A stretch of 64,000 nt of DNA from Heterodera schachtii (Eukaryota > Nematoda > Chromadorea > Rhabditida > Heteroderidae). Location of the stretch: assembly GCA_023374025.1 (NCBI GenBank), contig SIJG01000052.1:649029-713028 (forward strand). The letters run 5' to 3'. This document shows, piece by piece, positions 41,748 through 53,042 of the stretch (position 1 is the stretch's first letter; the number at the start of each line of letters is the position of its first letter). The translations under genes and the position numbers were made by a program. The notes beneath the pieces are model-generated. The model was not told the DNA's origin. It saw only the letters and a list, made by a program, of their open reading frames with translations, and searched no databases.

Positions 41748-44203
41748 ATGGTTGGGAGATGTGCCGTCAATAAAAGTGCATGTTTTCTCACCGTTTCTTT
41801 GGCCTTACTCACCGTTCTTCTTTTCAACAGTTTGACTTATTCCGATTCAACAAATTTTGGTGATTTATATATTTTGTTATTTTTTAAATTTAATTTGCTT
41901 TTTTCATTCATTTTTCCAAGAAAACAATTTGGGCGATATGGATGTAAGCTACGGAATTGTGATTGATGCCGGTTCGACTGGGTCCCGTCTGTTTCTGTAC
42001 AGTTGGACCTCTCCTTCGACGGATGAGTTGATAATTGTCAGGGCGGTGAATGATCACAATGGAAGTCCAGTAGTCAAGAAAGTGACGCCAGGGCTGAGCA
42101 CTTTCGGAGAAAAGCCGGGTAAAAGCAAAGCAAAGGCCAACGCTTTTGGCATTCATTGCAATTGCCGTCTTAATTGCTCATTGTCAGAGGCTGCTTCTGC
42201 CTACATAAAACCTTTGTTGGATTTCGCGGCACAATTCATTCCGGAACCAAAACTCGGCGCTACGCCCGTGTTTATTTTCGCAACTGCTGGGATGCGTCTG
42301 TTGCCATTTGAGTGCGTTCGTTTATTAATGGGAGCATTTCAAAATAATTGTCGCTCCGTTTTGAGAAAACAACAGATTTTAATGGAACATCTCCGCAGTG
42401 AACTTCCTCAGATGACAAAATTGCAAATTTTGAACCAACACATTCGGGTGATAAGCGGCCGATGGGGTAAATTGTGAAATCACAGAGAAAGGGGGGAGAA
42501 CAAACCCATTCTTTTATTTCTTTTAAATCTAAATTTATTCAAAAATATTTTTCATAAAAATTTTCTCATATTTTTTTTTCTTTGGCATTTCTAATAATTT
42601 ATTTTTCACCACACATTTTTTAGAAGGAATTTACAGTTGGATAGCCATAAATTATATGCTGGGACGCTTCAATCTTTCGAAATCGGTGGACAAAGCCAAA
42701 TCGGAGTCACTCGAGCGATCACAAACAGCACTTTCTGTTGAGAAAAAGGAGCGACCGAAAACAGCAGGTAACTAAGAAATGCAAAATAAGTGACCAATTT
42801 GGGGGGTAATTTGGAAAAGGCCAAATGATTGGTTAATGGCCCAATTTTGGTTAGTCCGTCCTTTGAGGAATGATCGACATGGGTGGCGCTTCTGCTCAAA
42901 TTGCCTATGAACTTCCATTGGGCCATTCCGATGCTGCAACGGGTGGGCAAGAGAATGTTCAGCTGCTAAACCTCGGCTGTCGTGACGACGACTCGCGTTT
43001 CCGTTTCCGATTGTTCGTCACCACTTTTCTTGGCTTCGGAGTCAATGAAGGAGCAAAAGCATACGAGAAGCTTTTGTGGAAGCGATTGAACAGCAAAAGA
43101 CAAGCGGCGAATTCGACCGAAACGGACAATGGAAAAGGCGGCGCGAAAGTGCCGACTGTCGTTGACGGATGTTTGCCTGTGAATATGCTGAAATTGAGCC
43201 ATGCCGAGGAGAATTACGACCAATTCGTACGAAAGGTTGCGTGGTTCAACGGGGGGGGGGAGTGAAAAAAATGCCAAAACATTTGTTGGCACTTTCAGGG
43301 AAATGGCGACTGGGATTCATGTGTCAGCGACATCGTTTCACTGGTTGAGTTTGTCGATTGCCAAACCAATCCCTACGACTTATCGTTTAGCTGTTCGAGT
43401 CCAACTCCAAATGTTCTCCCGCCAAAGAATGCTTTTTCAACGGAGTTCACGCCCCTCCCCAATTGTCCCTTTCCGACGTCGAATTGTACGGCTTCAGCGA
43501 GTATTGGTTCAGCGTCGACGACGTTCTTTCACTGGGCGGCAAATACGAACACGACAAATTCGAACAAAAGGCTAAGGAATTTTGCGGGCAGCCGTGGGCA
43601 GTGATAAAAGTGAGTCACTTTAACCAAATTCAGTGAGTTGTTCCCAAATTAAAATGTGCCATTTTAAGAGGAAAGTCAAAGCGCACTTCTACCAAAAGGC
43701 GGACTCGGAGAGATTGGAGACGCAATGCTTTAAGTCGGCGTGGATCCACGCCGTGTTGCACAACGGTTTCCACGTCGACGAAATCCAACATCACTTTCAA
43801 AGTGCATTTCGAATAAATGGCCAAGAAGTCCAATGGGTGCTGATCATTTAAATGGTTGCGGTTTATCTATTCCAATTTAAATTAAGGCGCTTGGTGCGAT
43901 TATTTATCAGATGCGATATTTCCCATTGTTTGCTGAAAGCAAAGGGAGTCAGCCAAAGCAAAAAAGGTGTCCTCAAATTATAAGCCTTAATTCTTTTATC
44001 CATCGATTTTCAGCCGAATTCGCCCGCTTCTCTCCGCGGATCCCTCCGTTTTTTATTTTCTTTGTGTTTTGTCTTTGGCCGCGCTGCTTATACGTATTTT
44101 ATGGAAATCAAAACAGAGGCAAATTTCGGTAGCAAAAAGGAGAGACAACGGCAAAATTGCTAAATATTGGCGACTCGACGATGAACTATCAAACAGCCCT
44201 TGA
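41748..44203 (+). CDS. Ectonucleoside triphosphate diphosphohydrolase (GDA1/CD39 family)
   Basis: Apyrase that removes phosphate from nucleoside tri- or diphosphates, predicted luminal in Golgi or endomembranes. Eleven exons join in phase: to 41859 (helix ACFLTVSLALLTVLLFNSL), 41921-42118 (ACR1 DAGSTGSR), 42188-42311 (ACR2 ATAGMRLLP), 42366-42466, 42624-42767 (ACR3 region GIYSWIAINYMLGRF), 42868-43235 (ACR4 DMGGASAQIAYELP), 43299-43352, 43391-43609 (LYGFSEYWFSVDDVLSLGG), 43669-43836 (CFKSAWIHAVLHNGF), 43887-43966 and 44014-44203 (C-terminal helix VFYFLCVLSLAALLIRILW). Two membrane helices and the late CFKSAW and IIYQMRYFPL blocks resemble ENTPD4/7-type enzymes. Introns are 38-158 nt. All apyrase conserved regions are intact. 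Confidence 0.92.
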
Positions 44204-44557
44204 GAACTTTTATTAGAAATGAATTATTGTCACACCTAACTTATTTTATAGGTATATTGTATGGCGTTTAAGTTTTATCTTAGGGTTGTTTATTTTTATA
44301 TTGTAAAATATTGGGAGTCTAGTGCAATTTGCGCAATAAGGCTGACAACTCTTTGTTACTGCCAATGATATCAGTAGAAAATTGGGCCACTAGCGGTCCT
44401 AAACATAAGCGGATCTTTTTGGTCAGGGACTTGTTTCTGGCAGGATAATATATGGCTGTTTATTACATGTATTTACCAATTAATGAACAACGGTATTAAC
44501 AGAGACTAATTCCTGACGAATAAAACGAAATATCACAAGAAATTTCATTCCTCCTCT
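44204..44557. other. Convergent intergenic spacer
   Basis: AT-rich 3' regions of the NTPDase (+) and the SEC24-like gene (-). No open frame or repeat is evident. Confidence 0.6.
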
Positions 44558-47500
44558 TCACTTACTGGCTTTGCTGACTTCTCGTTGGAGGAATTGCATA
44601 AATTCGTTGTAAGAATGTGACGAATCCGACCGGTCTTGGATGAGCCGTCGCGTAAATGCCTCCCTTCTTGGACTGTCATCCCTAAATTAAATTCGAACCG
44701 CGTTTTTATTCCTTCGGAAGGCGCTTACTTTATAATTTTAGCTGGAGCATACACATTCCCTCTCTGTTCTTGTAAATGGCGAAGAAAGGCATGCAAATGT
44801 TTGCTTTGCGGAGTGTCAATTTCAGTTACTGTTGACTAAAAAAAACAGGCATATCAAAAGCGTTCGAAGGTTCACTTACATCCGAATCCAATTTAGCGAA
44901 CGAATCGGTGCCAAAAAGAGAACGCAAAACACAAACATTTAAGGCAGAGCCAACGTACACATAGACAAATGTGCCAATGTCGAGCAAATAAATGCCATTT
45001 TGGGAGATATGCTCGTAAGTAGGAGGAAGACGGTCGGGAAAAGGGACCTGTCCATCCTGAGAAAATCATTTTCAGTCGTTAACAATAGTGAATAGCAGTT
45101 GCTATATTGTGTAAAATGCTTGTCGGCAACCTGATTCGGTTCGCAGTAAAGAATTTGTTGAAAAGCGTAGAGGGCTGGACACAACTCAAGCAAGAGAACT
45201 TCCAATGGAGCATTTTTGAAAAGCAGAAAAGTTGCCACACGTTCATCGATGGTGACCCTTTGCAGAGAATCCGAAAAAGCCCTCTGAAATTCGATCATTG
45301 CGATATAAAAATAACATTCTATAACAATTCACGGGAGTATTGGTTAAGGATTTCTTTTGGACACAAATTAAGCAATAAGAGTATTTTAAGTTTTACTTAC
45401 ATTTTTTAACAATCCAAGTATGTAAATGGGCATGTATTGAAGACCACCTTCGGGAGGCATGCGCAACATGGAACCAACTTGACCAAGTGATCGCTGATAA
45501 CAGACGGTCGGATCGACAATGGCATTTATTAGTGCCTCTCGACAGTCTGATAAACTAGCGCCTTGCATCGCTCTATCGGAAGCTAAATATCAATATGAAA
45601 GTATTTGTGAATGCTCGTTCCATGGCCACGCGCTAAAATTCCCTCTATCATTGGGGTGGGGGAGGGGTAGATTTCCCGCCCCTCTCTCCTTTGGGAGCAG
45701 CTCGTTCCCCCCCCCCCCCCCCCCCCCACGAGGAATTTTTAAGTACGGGCCTGAACAGAACTAACCCATCTTTGAAAGTAGCGATATTGACGAGTTAATG
45801 TCCAGCGAAGAAAATACATGTGCAGCTTGTGTGAACACGGGGAGGCAAAGTGTGTGGACGCGAATACGACGGTCACCTGACTTATGTCGACATTTCAAAC
45901 AATGGATAAGGGAAACCTTTCGTCGAGGTGTAAAGCAAAGCTGCTTGGAAACACACTTGACTGGCTGTGATCACTTCGTCATGTTTAATTTGAACGCCCA
46001 TGGCCGAATCGGGACTCACATTTGGCAAGGCGAGCAAATCAGTGGAACGGACGAAGAAATTTCCATAAAAAGTGTGAAGAGAAAGACCTGTGAATTTAAA
46101 CAATAAAAATAAGAGAAGAGAAAACTATAATAATCAATTGCTTGAGTACCCCTCGAGCAACGTATCCTCAACACGGCCTCAAGACCAAGCTTTCGAATAA
46201 AGTAACGTCGTAAAACCATTTGGAACCGTTTGACTTCGACTTGATCCCGAAGGAAATGATATTCAGGGAAATGGTACACAGTGCCACTGCTGAACCGAGA
46301 CATATCAGCTTAAAAAGCAAAAAAAATCAGAATTGTTGTACCATAGCCAAGGGCTGAGGCAAATTTCGAATTTCTTATAGGGATTTAAGAAATTTCGCGA
46401 AAAATTAGAGAAAGATGAAAGGCACTGCAAGGATGGAGATTTTTGCTTAAAGGAAAAAGTAGAATAATTTTACAAGAATTGAAGAAATTATGAAAAGCCT
46501 AACTCTAATCCCTCCACCCTTGTCCATAAACGGTTAACAGAAATAAAGCGAATAACAAAAGAATAACAAATCACATAATGTTCGAAGATCTATGTTTTGA
46601 CATCCGACAACGAAAAGGTCCATGGCAATTTGTTTTCCAGTACATTCGAGAGCCAAACTTTTATAAAAGTCAATTTGAGGTGTAAATGCGATCTTCTGTA
46701 AAAGAGCAATAAATTAGTACATACTAATAGAAGTATGTTCTGTTTCGTAACTTCAAACCAAAGAAAAACAAGTTCCGATTTGATGTTATGTTTAAATAAG
46801 GGTCAGCGTTAATAGTTTTAGCAACAAAAATGTGGGTGGGATATGAAAATCTAAAGTACCAATTTACTCACGCATACTTTTGCAGTGTTGACTTCCAAAC
46901 AGTTCAGAGCACCAATTCCGAGATTTGGCATGGATGCGGTAAAAACAGTTATTCGTCCACCGATTTCGTTCTTTTAAACAATAAAATTTAAGACAGATAA
47001 AAAAACCTTACAATAAATTTTTTGCAACTGTAAGTGCAGAACATAAAAAAACCTTACAATTAAATTTTTTGCAACTGTAAGTGCAGAACCGAGACAATTT
47101 GAGGATGACATAGAACGCTCAAAAATTGATGGTATGTTATATATAAATTTTTTGATGATCTAAAAAAATGCGAAACTTGGTTTGATTTCTTAAAAAATAA
47201 CCTCTTTGAAAACATTAAGTTCAACAAAAAGTCCAGAGAATACAGGCGCAAAACTTTCTGGAAAAGCAAAGTATTATATATTAATATTTTAAGTTGAACC
47301 TTCAACATCAAATTCAATAATATGCCTCGGCTCTCTCTCGTTTTCATCGAATTGGAAAAAATGTAAAGCGGAATCGAAACCGATAAAGCCAATGAAAGCC
47401 CTTTCCTGGCCAGGCAATTTGTCAATGTCCAGCGAAAGTTGTTCTGCAAAAGTGTTGAGGTAACCGCAATCGATAGCTGCGGAACCGACGTCAAAAACAA

Positions 47501-47998
47501 ACAAATAAATCGGAGGTTGGGGAGGACGAAGCTTAATTTGTTGTTTCTAAATTTGTTTTTCGCACGGGCCAACCATGTATTCAGATGGTGCAATGTATTC
47601 AATAGTGGTTTCTTGGAGTTCGGGTCTTCTAGACGGGTCGCCAAAAGTTTTCGTTTGAGGGTCCCATGCGAAATCCTCAGGCACTGTTATAAAACTTCAA
47701 CAATTATCGCAATAAGGAAAGATAATACATTCATTTGCGCGGTAGCACAAATTGCACTTCCAATGACGGGCGTCCATTAAAAACACAAAAGGGTTGATAT
47801 ATGTCCTGCAATATCTGCAACGCGTGATGATTGTCTGCAAAACTTTCAATCCCTTAATCTAGAAATTCAAAAGGAGAAAGATGCACACAGAGTACCCTCA
47901 AATCACGGAATGGCTGCAAGTGGAGACCAAGTGGCAGGCCGACACTTCTCCAAAAGATCGTGTGATTCGGGCACCCCATTTAACGAACATGAAAACAT
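44558..47998 (-). CDS. SEC24-like COPII cargo-adaptor subunit, short N-terminus, frameshifted
   Basis: Component of the COPII coat that selects cargo leaving the ER. From the 5' end: [13 protein letters not shown] then [13 protein letters not shown]; zinc finger [13 protein letters not shown]...CNLC (47800-47715); [13 protein letters not shown] then [15 protein letters not shown] (trunk start, 47520); [39 protein letters not shown] (46930); [35 protein letters not shown] (46000-46290); [29 protein letters not shown]; gelsolin-like [20 protein letters not shown] (45030) and [19 protein letters not shown] before TGA 44558-44560. It lacks the long disordered N-terminus of other SEC24s. A one-base frame change separates EKC from LPLGL at about 47937-47941. 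Downstream of eL8 on the same strand. Confidence 0.85.
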
Positions 47999-48000
47999 CT

Positions 48001-48006
48001 CTACAG
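48001..48006 (-). promoter_or_regulatory. Probable trans-splice acceptor of the SEC24-like gene
   Basis: On the minus strand CTGTAG immediately precedes AG-ATG (ATG at 47998-47996). It lies 132 nt from the end of the eL8 CDS, the spacing expected for a downstream cistron matured by a spliced leader in a nematode operon. Confidence 0.5.
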
Positions 48007-48132
48007 CAAATACATTAACAGATTTTCAAGAACTAAGAGATAACGATGACATGAACAAATATTGTCTAATTGAAACCAAAAGTCAACAAATTTTATCCTC
48101 CACAGAGAAACAACAATTTTTGATAACTAACA

Positions 48133-49111
48133 TCAAACTTTCTGCCCAACATCTTTCTGGCGAGCCTTTTCAATCTTAGCCTGTCGTGCTTGCGAACGCT
48201 GGGACATGATCGCACCTCCCCAATTCTTCCGAAGTTCATCACCGCGTTCATTGAAATTGGTGACCGCAACATCAGCCAAATTTTTAAGCGCGTTTCTGTC
48301 CTCCCTAAAATTGTATAGTCGACAATAACTAACAACGTTAAACGCACGGATTAACGTCGCAAAGACACACGGCGGAGGTAGTCTTGCGGTGCACAACTTG
48401 ACCGAGAAATGCTTTTCCCTTCACAATGGCATACGGCACTCCAAATTTGCGGCAAATTGCCGGCAGGCAAATCACAATTTCTATTGGGTCAACGTCGTGT
48501 GCAATGACAACTAAGCTGGCCTTTTTGTTCTCCACGGCTTTGACAACATCCTTAATGCCGAAGTGGACAACAGGAGGACGTTTCGTCAGTTTCTCTTGCT
48601 TTCCATCTGCTCGATCCTGAGCTCGTTGACGAAGACGTTCTTTCTTCGCCTGGCGAGTTTCAGGACGGTATTTGTTAAGCAATTTGAAGAGCTGGTTGGC
48701 TTAATAATGGGAATTTAGAAAATCGTAGTACTTTGGTAAAACAAAAACTAACTATTTGGTTTGTCAAGAGCAAATTTGAACTGGTTGATTGGTGGAGGAA
48801 TTTTCAGACGCTTTTCAAGAACGGCACGCTGTCGCTGGAGCAAAATGTATTTTGGCCAACGAACAAAGCGAGTTAAGTCCCGTTTCGGTTGAATGTCCTG
48901 GCCTAGATATACAGATAAAAACCATATTTAATATTATCATGCTCATACCAATTGAAAAATTGCGAGGCCGTCGTTCAAAAAGAGTACTCTTTGCCGGCTT
49001 TTTAGTTTCCGTCTTTTTGATCGCGGCGGGAAGAGCAGCGACCTTCTTCTTCGTGGATTTTTTCGCCTTAATTTTTGGGTTAACATAAAAATAGAAGTTT
49101 GGTCTAACCAT
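48133..49111 (-). CDS. rpl-7A: 60S ribosomal protein eL8 (RPL7A)
   Basis: Structural large-subunit protein of the L7Ae RNA-binding fold. Exons: a 3-nt coding exon with only the ATG (49111-49109) if the 42-nt in-frame intron 49108-49067 is removed; 49066-48949 ([28 protein letters not shown]); from 48902 ([34 protein letters not shown]); then [54 protein letters not shown] and [12 protein letters not shown] to 48348; 48304-48133 ([21 protein letters not shown]). Length and motifs match eL8 throughout. If the first intron is retained, the protein gains 14 residues ([14 protein letters not shown]). Probably the first cistron of an operon with the SEC24-like gene. Confidence 0.95.
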
Positions 49112-50110
49112 TTAGATGTTCACCCTTAATTTGTTAAGATAATAATACACGAAATCTGAAAATCAAAACTGTGTGAAACGTTAAGCATTTCAAGTAAATA
49201 CAATTGCAATTGTAATTTTTCAGCTTTTTTTTTCTTTTTTGTCTCAAAATTTTAAAAAGCTTTGCAAAACTAGCAAATTCCAAACTACATTAGAATGCCG
49301 TCGGACAAAAGTTTAAAAATTCAAAAAATAATCAATAATAATTTTGTCAGCTAACTTTGGGGGCTGAATTGAAAATTGGAAAAAGGGTAAGGAACACGGC
49401 AATTCAATTTTGGGCTCCAAGCGCAAATAAGTTGGTTTTTTCGTCTTAGTGGTCTGTGAGTTAGTCACCAAAAGGGGGGTCTCAGGTTCGAGTCCTCATT
49501 ATGTTGTGTGTTATTTTTAATTTTTTTTAAAGAAGAAGGTAGCACTATGGGTCAAGCTAGAGAAAGGCAAATCAACATTTTTCTCTTAGCGAACATTGTT
49601 TTAATAAATATCAACATTGATGTTGATATTTAATTAATCAACATAACATTAAGCCATCAACGCAAACATCAACGTAAATTTTTAAAATTGCGATAATTTT
49701 TTAAAATTTATTTGAACGGTTTATAATTTTATGGAGAGAGATAATGTAAAAATGAGAGAGTGCTGAATTTCGGTCCCAGTCATACAAAACATTTTTGATG
49801 AAGAAGCTAGAGAAAATAATTTGAAGAGAGAGTGCAATGGGAAGGGATTTCATGTCCCTTCTTCGCTGATTCTTTTGGTAATAGACGCAGATTCCTCACT
49901 ATGTCCTCTGTTCACTCTCTGTCTTAAATCTCTTCCCATAACACTCTTTTTTTAATTAATTTTTCTTTATTCTTCTTCATCAAATATGCTTTTGTATGGC
50001 TGGTGCTGAAATTAACACCCTCTCACTTTTGCGTTATCTCTCTCCCCATTTTATTTTCCGCCAAAAGTCATTTTTAAAAAATTGCCTTAAATTTTCAAAA
50101 AATGACGGTC
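49112..50110. other. Intergenic repeats upstream of eL8
   Basis: AT-rich. Contains GGTTCGAGTCC at 49494-49504, an exact tRNA-type B box, without a foldable tRNA around it; a repeated CAACATTGATGTTGATATT palindrome near 49610-49640; and the left arm of a long inverted repeat. No gene is supported. The eL8 promoter must lie just above 49111. Confidence 0.5.
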
Positions 50111-51104
50111 CGGGTCGTTTTCGTACGGCCAGTTTCGTACGGCCGTTTTCGTACGGCTGTTTTCGTACGAGGGCCGTTTTCGTACGACAGGGGGTCGTTT
50201 TCGTACGAGATGTTGTACAAGCGTCAGATCGAATTGAAAAAGCATCAGAATAAATATAAACAAAAGTTTTCATTTTATTTCACATCCATAAATTTTATCG
50301 AAAAACCAAACAAAATATGAAAATAACAAAATCATTACAATCTAAGGCCGCATCTCATAGTTTCGGGATATACCAGCGAGAAAATGATTAAGGTTTTCGG
50401 GATTGACATTGGCATTGGCATAATTGTGATCATTTTGGGCGACAATATTGTTATTGATATCATTATAACGATGGACGAGACGAAGAATCCGTAGATCGGC
50501 TTCGCGATACTTCTTTTTCTTTTGTGGTGCGGCTTCTCCCATCACACAACGTGATATTTCAGCATCAATCACTTTTTGCACACATCTGATCTTGTCGATG
50601 AAGCGCCAAATTGTTGGATGAGTGCAGCCAAATTGGTGTTTGAGTCTGCGATGGAATGCCTCGGCGAAGTTGTTGGTCCGATCAGCACCATCCAAGGTGC
50701 GCTGATGAACACTCCATTCGTTTGGGGCGAACTTAGGCACCGTCATTGCACCATTGAACCACGGTTTGCCCGTATAGTTGTCCAAAAACCTAGAAAACAA
50801 ATTTCTCCTCGAAAGTTCCACCATAACCTCACCAATTAAAAACTCCGTGAAGTTGTGCAGGAAGCTGTGCTTGAAGGGCATTCAAGCCCGCTTGAAGGTG
50901 GTGAACAGGTAGAAAGGCCAAGGAGGTGATCATTTTTGATTTTTCGGCAAAAATCTTTGTAGTAATTAAAAACCTAATTAGGTCAAAACATTAAAATATT
51001 AAATATTAGTAATATGTATAGTTTAAATGCATAGTTTTTTACAAATTTATATATTTTTTTGGATATCCACTCGTACGAAAACGGCCGTACGAAAACGACC
51101 CCCG
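50111..51104. mobile_element. Mutator-like element with transposase remnant
   Basis: Left end: four or five repeats of GTTTTCGTACGGCC-like sequence from 50112. Right end: inverted CTCGTACGAAAACGGCCGTA up to 51103. Its ends and subterminal sequence match the non-autonomous copy at 38117-39396. It carries a transposase fragment on the minus strand. No clear target duplication was found. Confidence 0.8.
50342..50881 (-). pseudogene. MULE transposase C-terminal fragment
   Basis: An uninterrupted 179-residue frame with the MULE-type C-terminal signature: WFNGAMTVPKF, then RTNNFAEAFHRRLKHQFGC followed by HPTIWRFIDKIR. The DDE catalytic core and the N-terminal DNA-binding part are absent and no flanking exons are seen, so it is a remnant, although the frame is intact enough to suggest recent activity of the family. 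Confidence 0.75.
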
Positions 51105-51185
51105 TGATATTTATTAAAACAATGTTCGCTAAGAGAAAAATGTTGATTTTCCTTTCTCTAAGTCAACTTATAACTTTTTTCTTTG

Positions 51186-51429
51186 TCATCCAAATCCAAC
51201 ATTGTTGGTATCATTCGAAAGCCCTTCAGATGCTCTATTAGCCTGCAAATTTCCAAAAAATTTCGTCAATTTTGAACAAATTTATGGCTAAAAAAGTTGG
51301 AAAATCTGGTTTTTTGAGTTCTTCAGGCCATATTTTTTTTGAACCTTTAAAAATTTTTCAAAATTTTGCAGGCTAATAGAGGACATTTAGGGCTCTCGAA
51401 TGATACCAACAATGTTGGATTTGGATGAC
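51186..51429. repeat. Long hairpin with 68-bp arms
   Basis: GTCATCCAAATCCAACATTG and TTGGTATCATTCGAAAGCCC (51186 on) are matched in reverse complement at 51361-51429, with a spacer of about 107 bp. Related half-copies lie at 52207-52245 and 52395-52460. A transcript would fold into a long imperfect hairpin. Confidence 0.8.
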
Positions 51430-52145
51430 AAAGTAAAAATTATAAGCGAAAACCCGTTGGGGCCGAAACGTGCTGGGGCCGAACTGACGTAGACCGGTTT
51501 ACACTGGAAAATGCCTTTTTTGTATTTTTTAATTTGATCAGCCATAACTTTCTTCTTTCCCAACCAAACCGAACAAATTTGGTATTTAAAAAAAGTTTTT
51601 GGAAGGGAGAATCTTTTTCTAAGCAAGTGCTAAGCAATTTAACTTATATGAAAAAACTTGTGAGAATTCCAAATTTTTATCACGTAACTCAAGTTTTAAA
51701 TTGCTGATTTCAACCAAAATGCTAACAATAATCATTTTCTATTGATTCTAAATATCCAAAGTGATATTGGACCTCTATAAAATTGTTAGAATTTGAAAAT
51801 TTCATGTTTTTCATATGTTAGAGACATGAAAATATTACGCCAAAAGAAGAGAAAAAGAAATTCACAAAATTTTCACCAATTAACTTTTTATTTAGCCTTA
51901 TTTTTGCAAAAACCTTCTATATTAATCGATAATTTTTTTCTCTATCGATATGCAAAATTTGGTGTTGGTTTAACATAGAGAAAAAAGCTAGACATAGAAA
52001 AGTAAAGGTTGTTTTTTACATAATTAAAATGAAGAGATAGTACGCCAAAGTGAGAGAAATTACAAAGAAAAAGAGAAACGACGAGATAGTACTAGGCTTT
52101 TCTCTGCACAGTGGAGTTGACCCATAGTGAGGTAGCGGTCTACAT

Positions 52146-52533
52146 CAGTTGGGCCCCACACGTTTGGGCCCCAGCATGTTTTCCCAATATAACATTCTAT
52201 AACTTTTTTATTTGGCATCCAAATCTAACATTGTTGGTATCATTCGAAGCTTAACATGTTTAGAAGCTTTTTCTAAGCTATTGCTTCGCGATTAGATAAT
52301 TACCAAAAAAATTTTACATGAAAATTTCAAAAAAGTCAAATTTTTGAAGTTTTTTCTTAATGAAATTTTTTCCAGGCTTGAAAATCTATCCGCTCTTTGT
52401 CAGGCTAATAGAGCATGATAAGAGCTTTCGAATGATACCAAGTTTGTTGGATTTGGATGCAAACAAAAAAAGCTTACGTGGAAAAACATGCTGGGGCCCA
52501 AACGTGTGGGGCCCAAACGTGAGGGCCAACTGA
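52146..52533. mobile_element. Inverted-repeat element with GGGCCCCA termini
   Basis: The left arm begins CAGTTGGGCCCCACACGTTT and the right arm ends AAACGTGAGGGCCAACTG, with GGGCCCCAGCATGTTTT shared inside. A related single arm (TGGGGCCGAACTGACG) is at about 51470-51490. Non-coding, about 390 bp. Confidence 0.75.
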
Positions 52534-53042
52534 CGGGGTTCCGTGAGGTAGAATTATTATTTTTCATTAATAAAAGTTTTCGTGTCATATAAATCATATT
52601 CAATAAGCGTTGGTTACGTACAACATCGACAATTTTATGAAATTTTTTCAGCTTATAACTTGGTCAATACTAGACCAAATAAAATAATTTTATGCTCATT
52701 TTGAAGGGGAAATTCTGGAGAATATTCTAAGTTTTATTTGATTTGGCCTTAAATTGCGCACTTGGCGCTAAAAATGAATTAAAGTATTGAAATGTTTGCC
52801 CTGGGAAAAAATTTTTCCTGTTGGTAACTTTTCTTGAAATTTTGCATAGTCCCATATTTTGAGCTGCTCTAGCGATTCTAAGTTTTTTTTTGTGAAAGTT
52901 ATGTTTTTAACTCGAGATCGGCTCTTCTATTTTTACAAGGGAAAATCCCATAAAAATTTTAATGCAAAGTTTTGGCGTTCTGATAATAAATAAAAAATAA
53001 ACTTTTTTGCGATTGGAGCCCAAAATTGAATCGCCGTGTTAA

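Larger units (their letters stand above)
49556..51162. repeat. 57-bp inverted repeat pair enclosing a MULE
   Basis: The left arm (49556-49613) includes ATCAACATTTTTCTCTTAGC and GAACATTGTTTTAATAAATA. The right arm (51104-51162) is its reverse complement with about three changes. The MULE copy at 50111-51104 abuts the inner edge of the right arm, so it may have inserted into an older palindromic element. Confidence 0.8.

Noticed and set aside
47910..48179. 89-codon plus-strand ORF between eL8 and SEC24
   Set aside because: It is antisense to the first SEC24 exon and the intercistronic spacer and has no family resemblance.
49430..49510. tRNA gene
   Set aside because: A B box is present, but no acceptor stem, D arm or anticodon loop could be folded around it.
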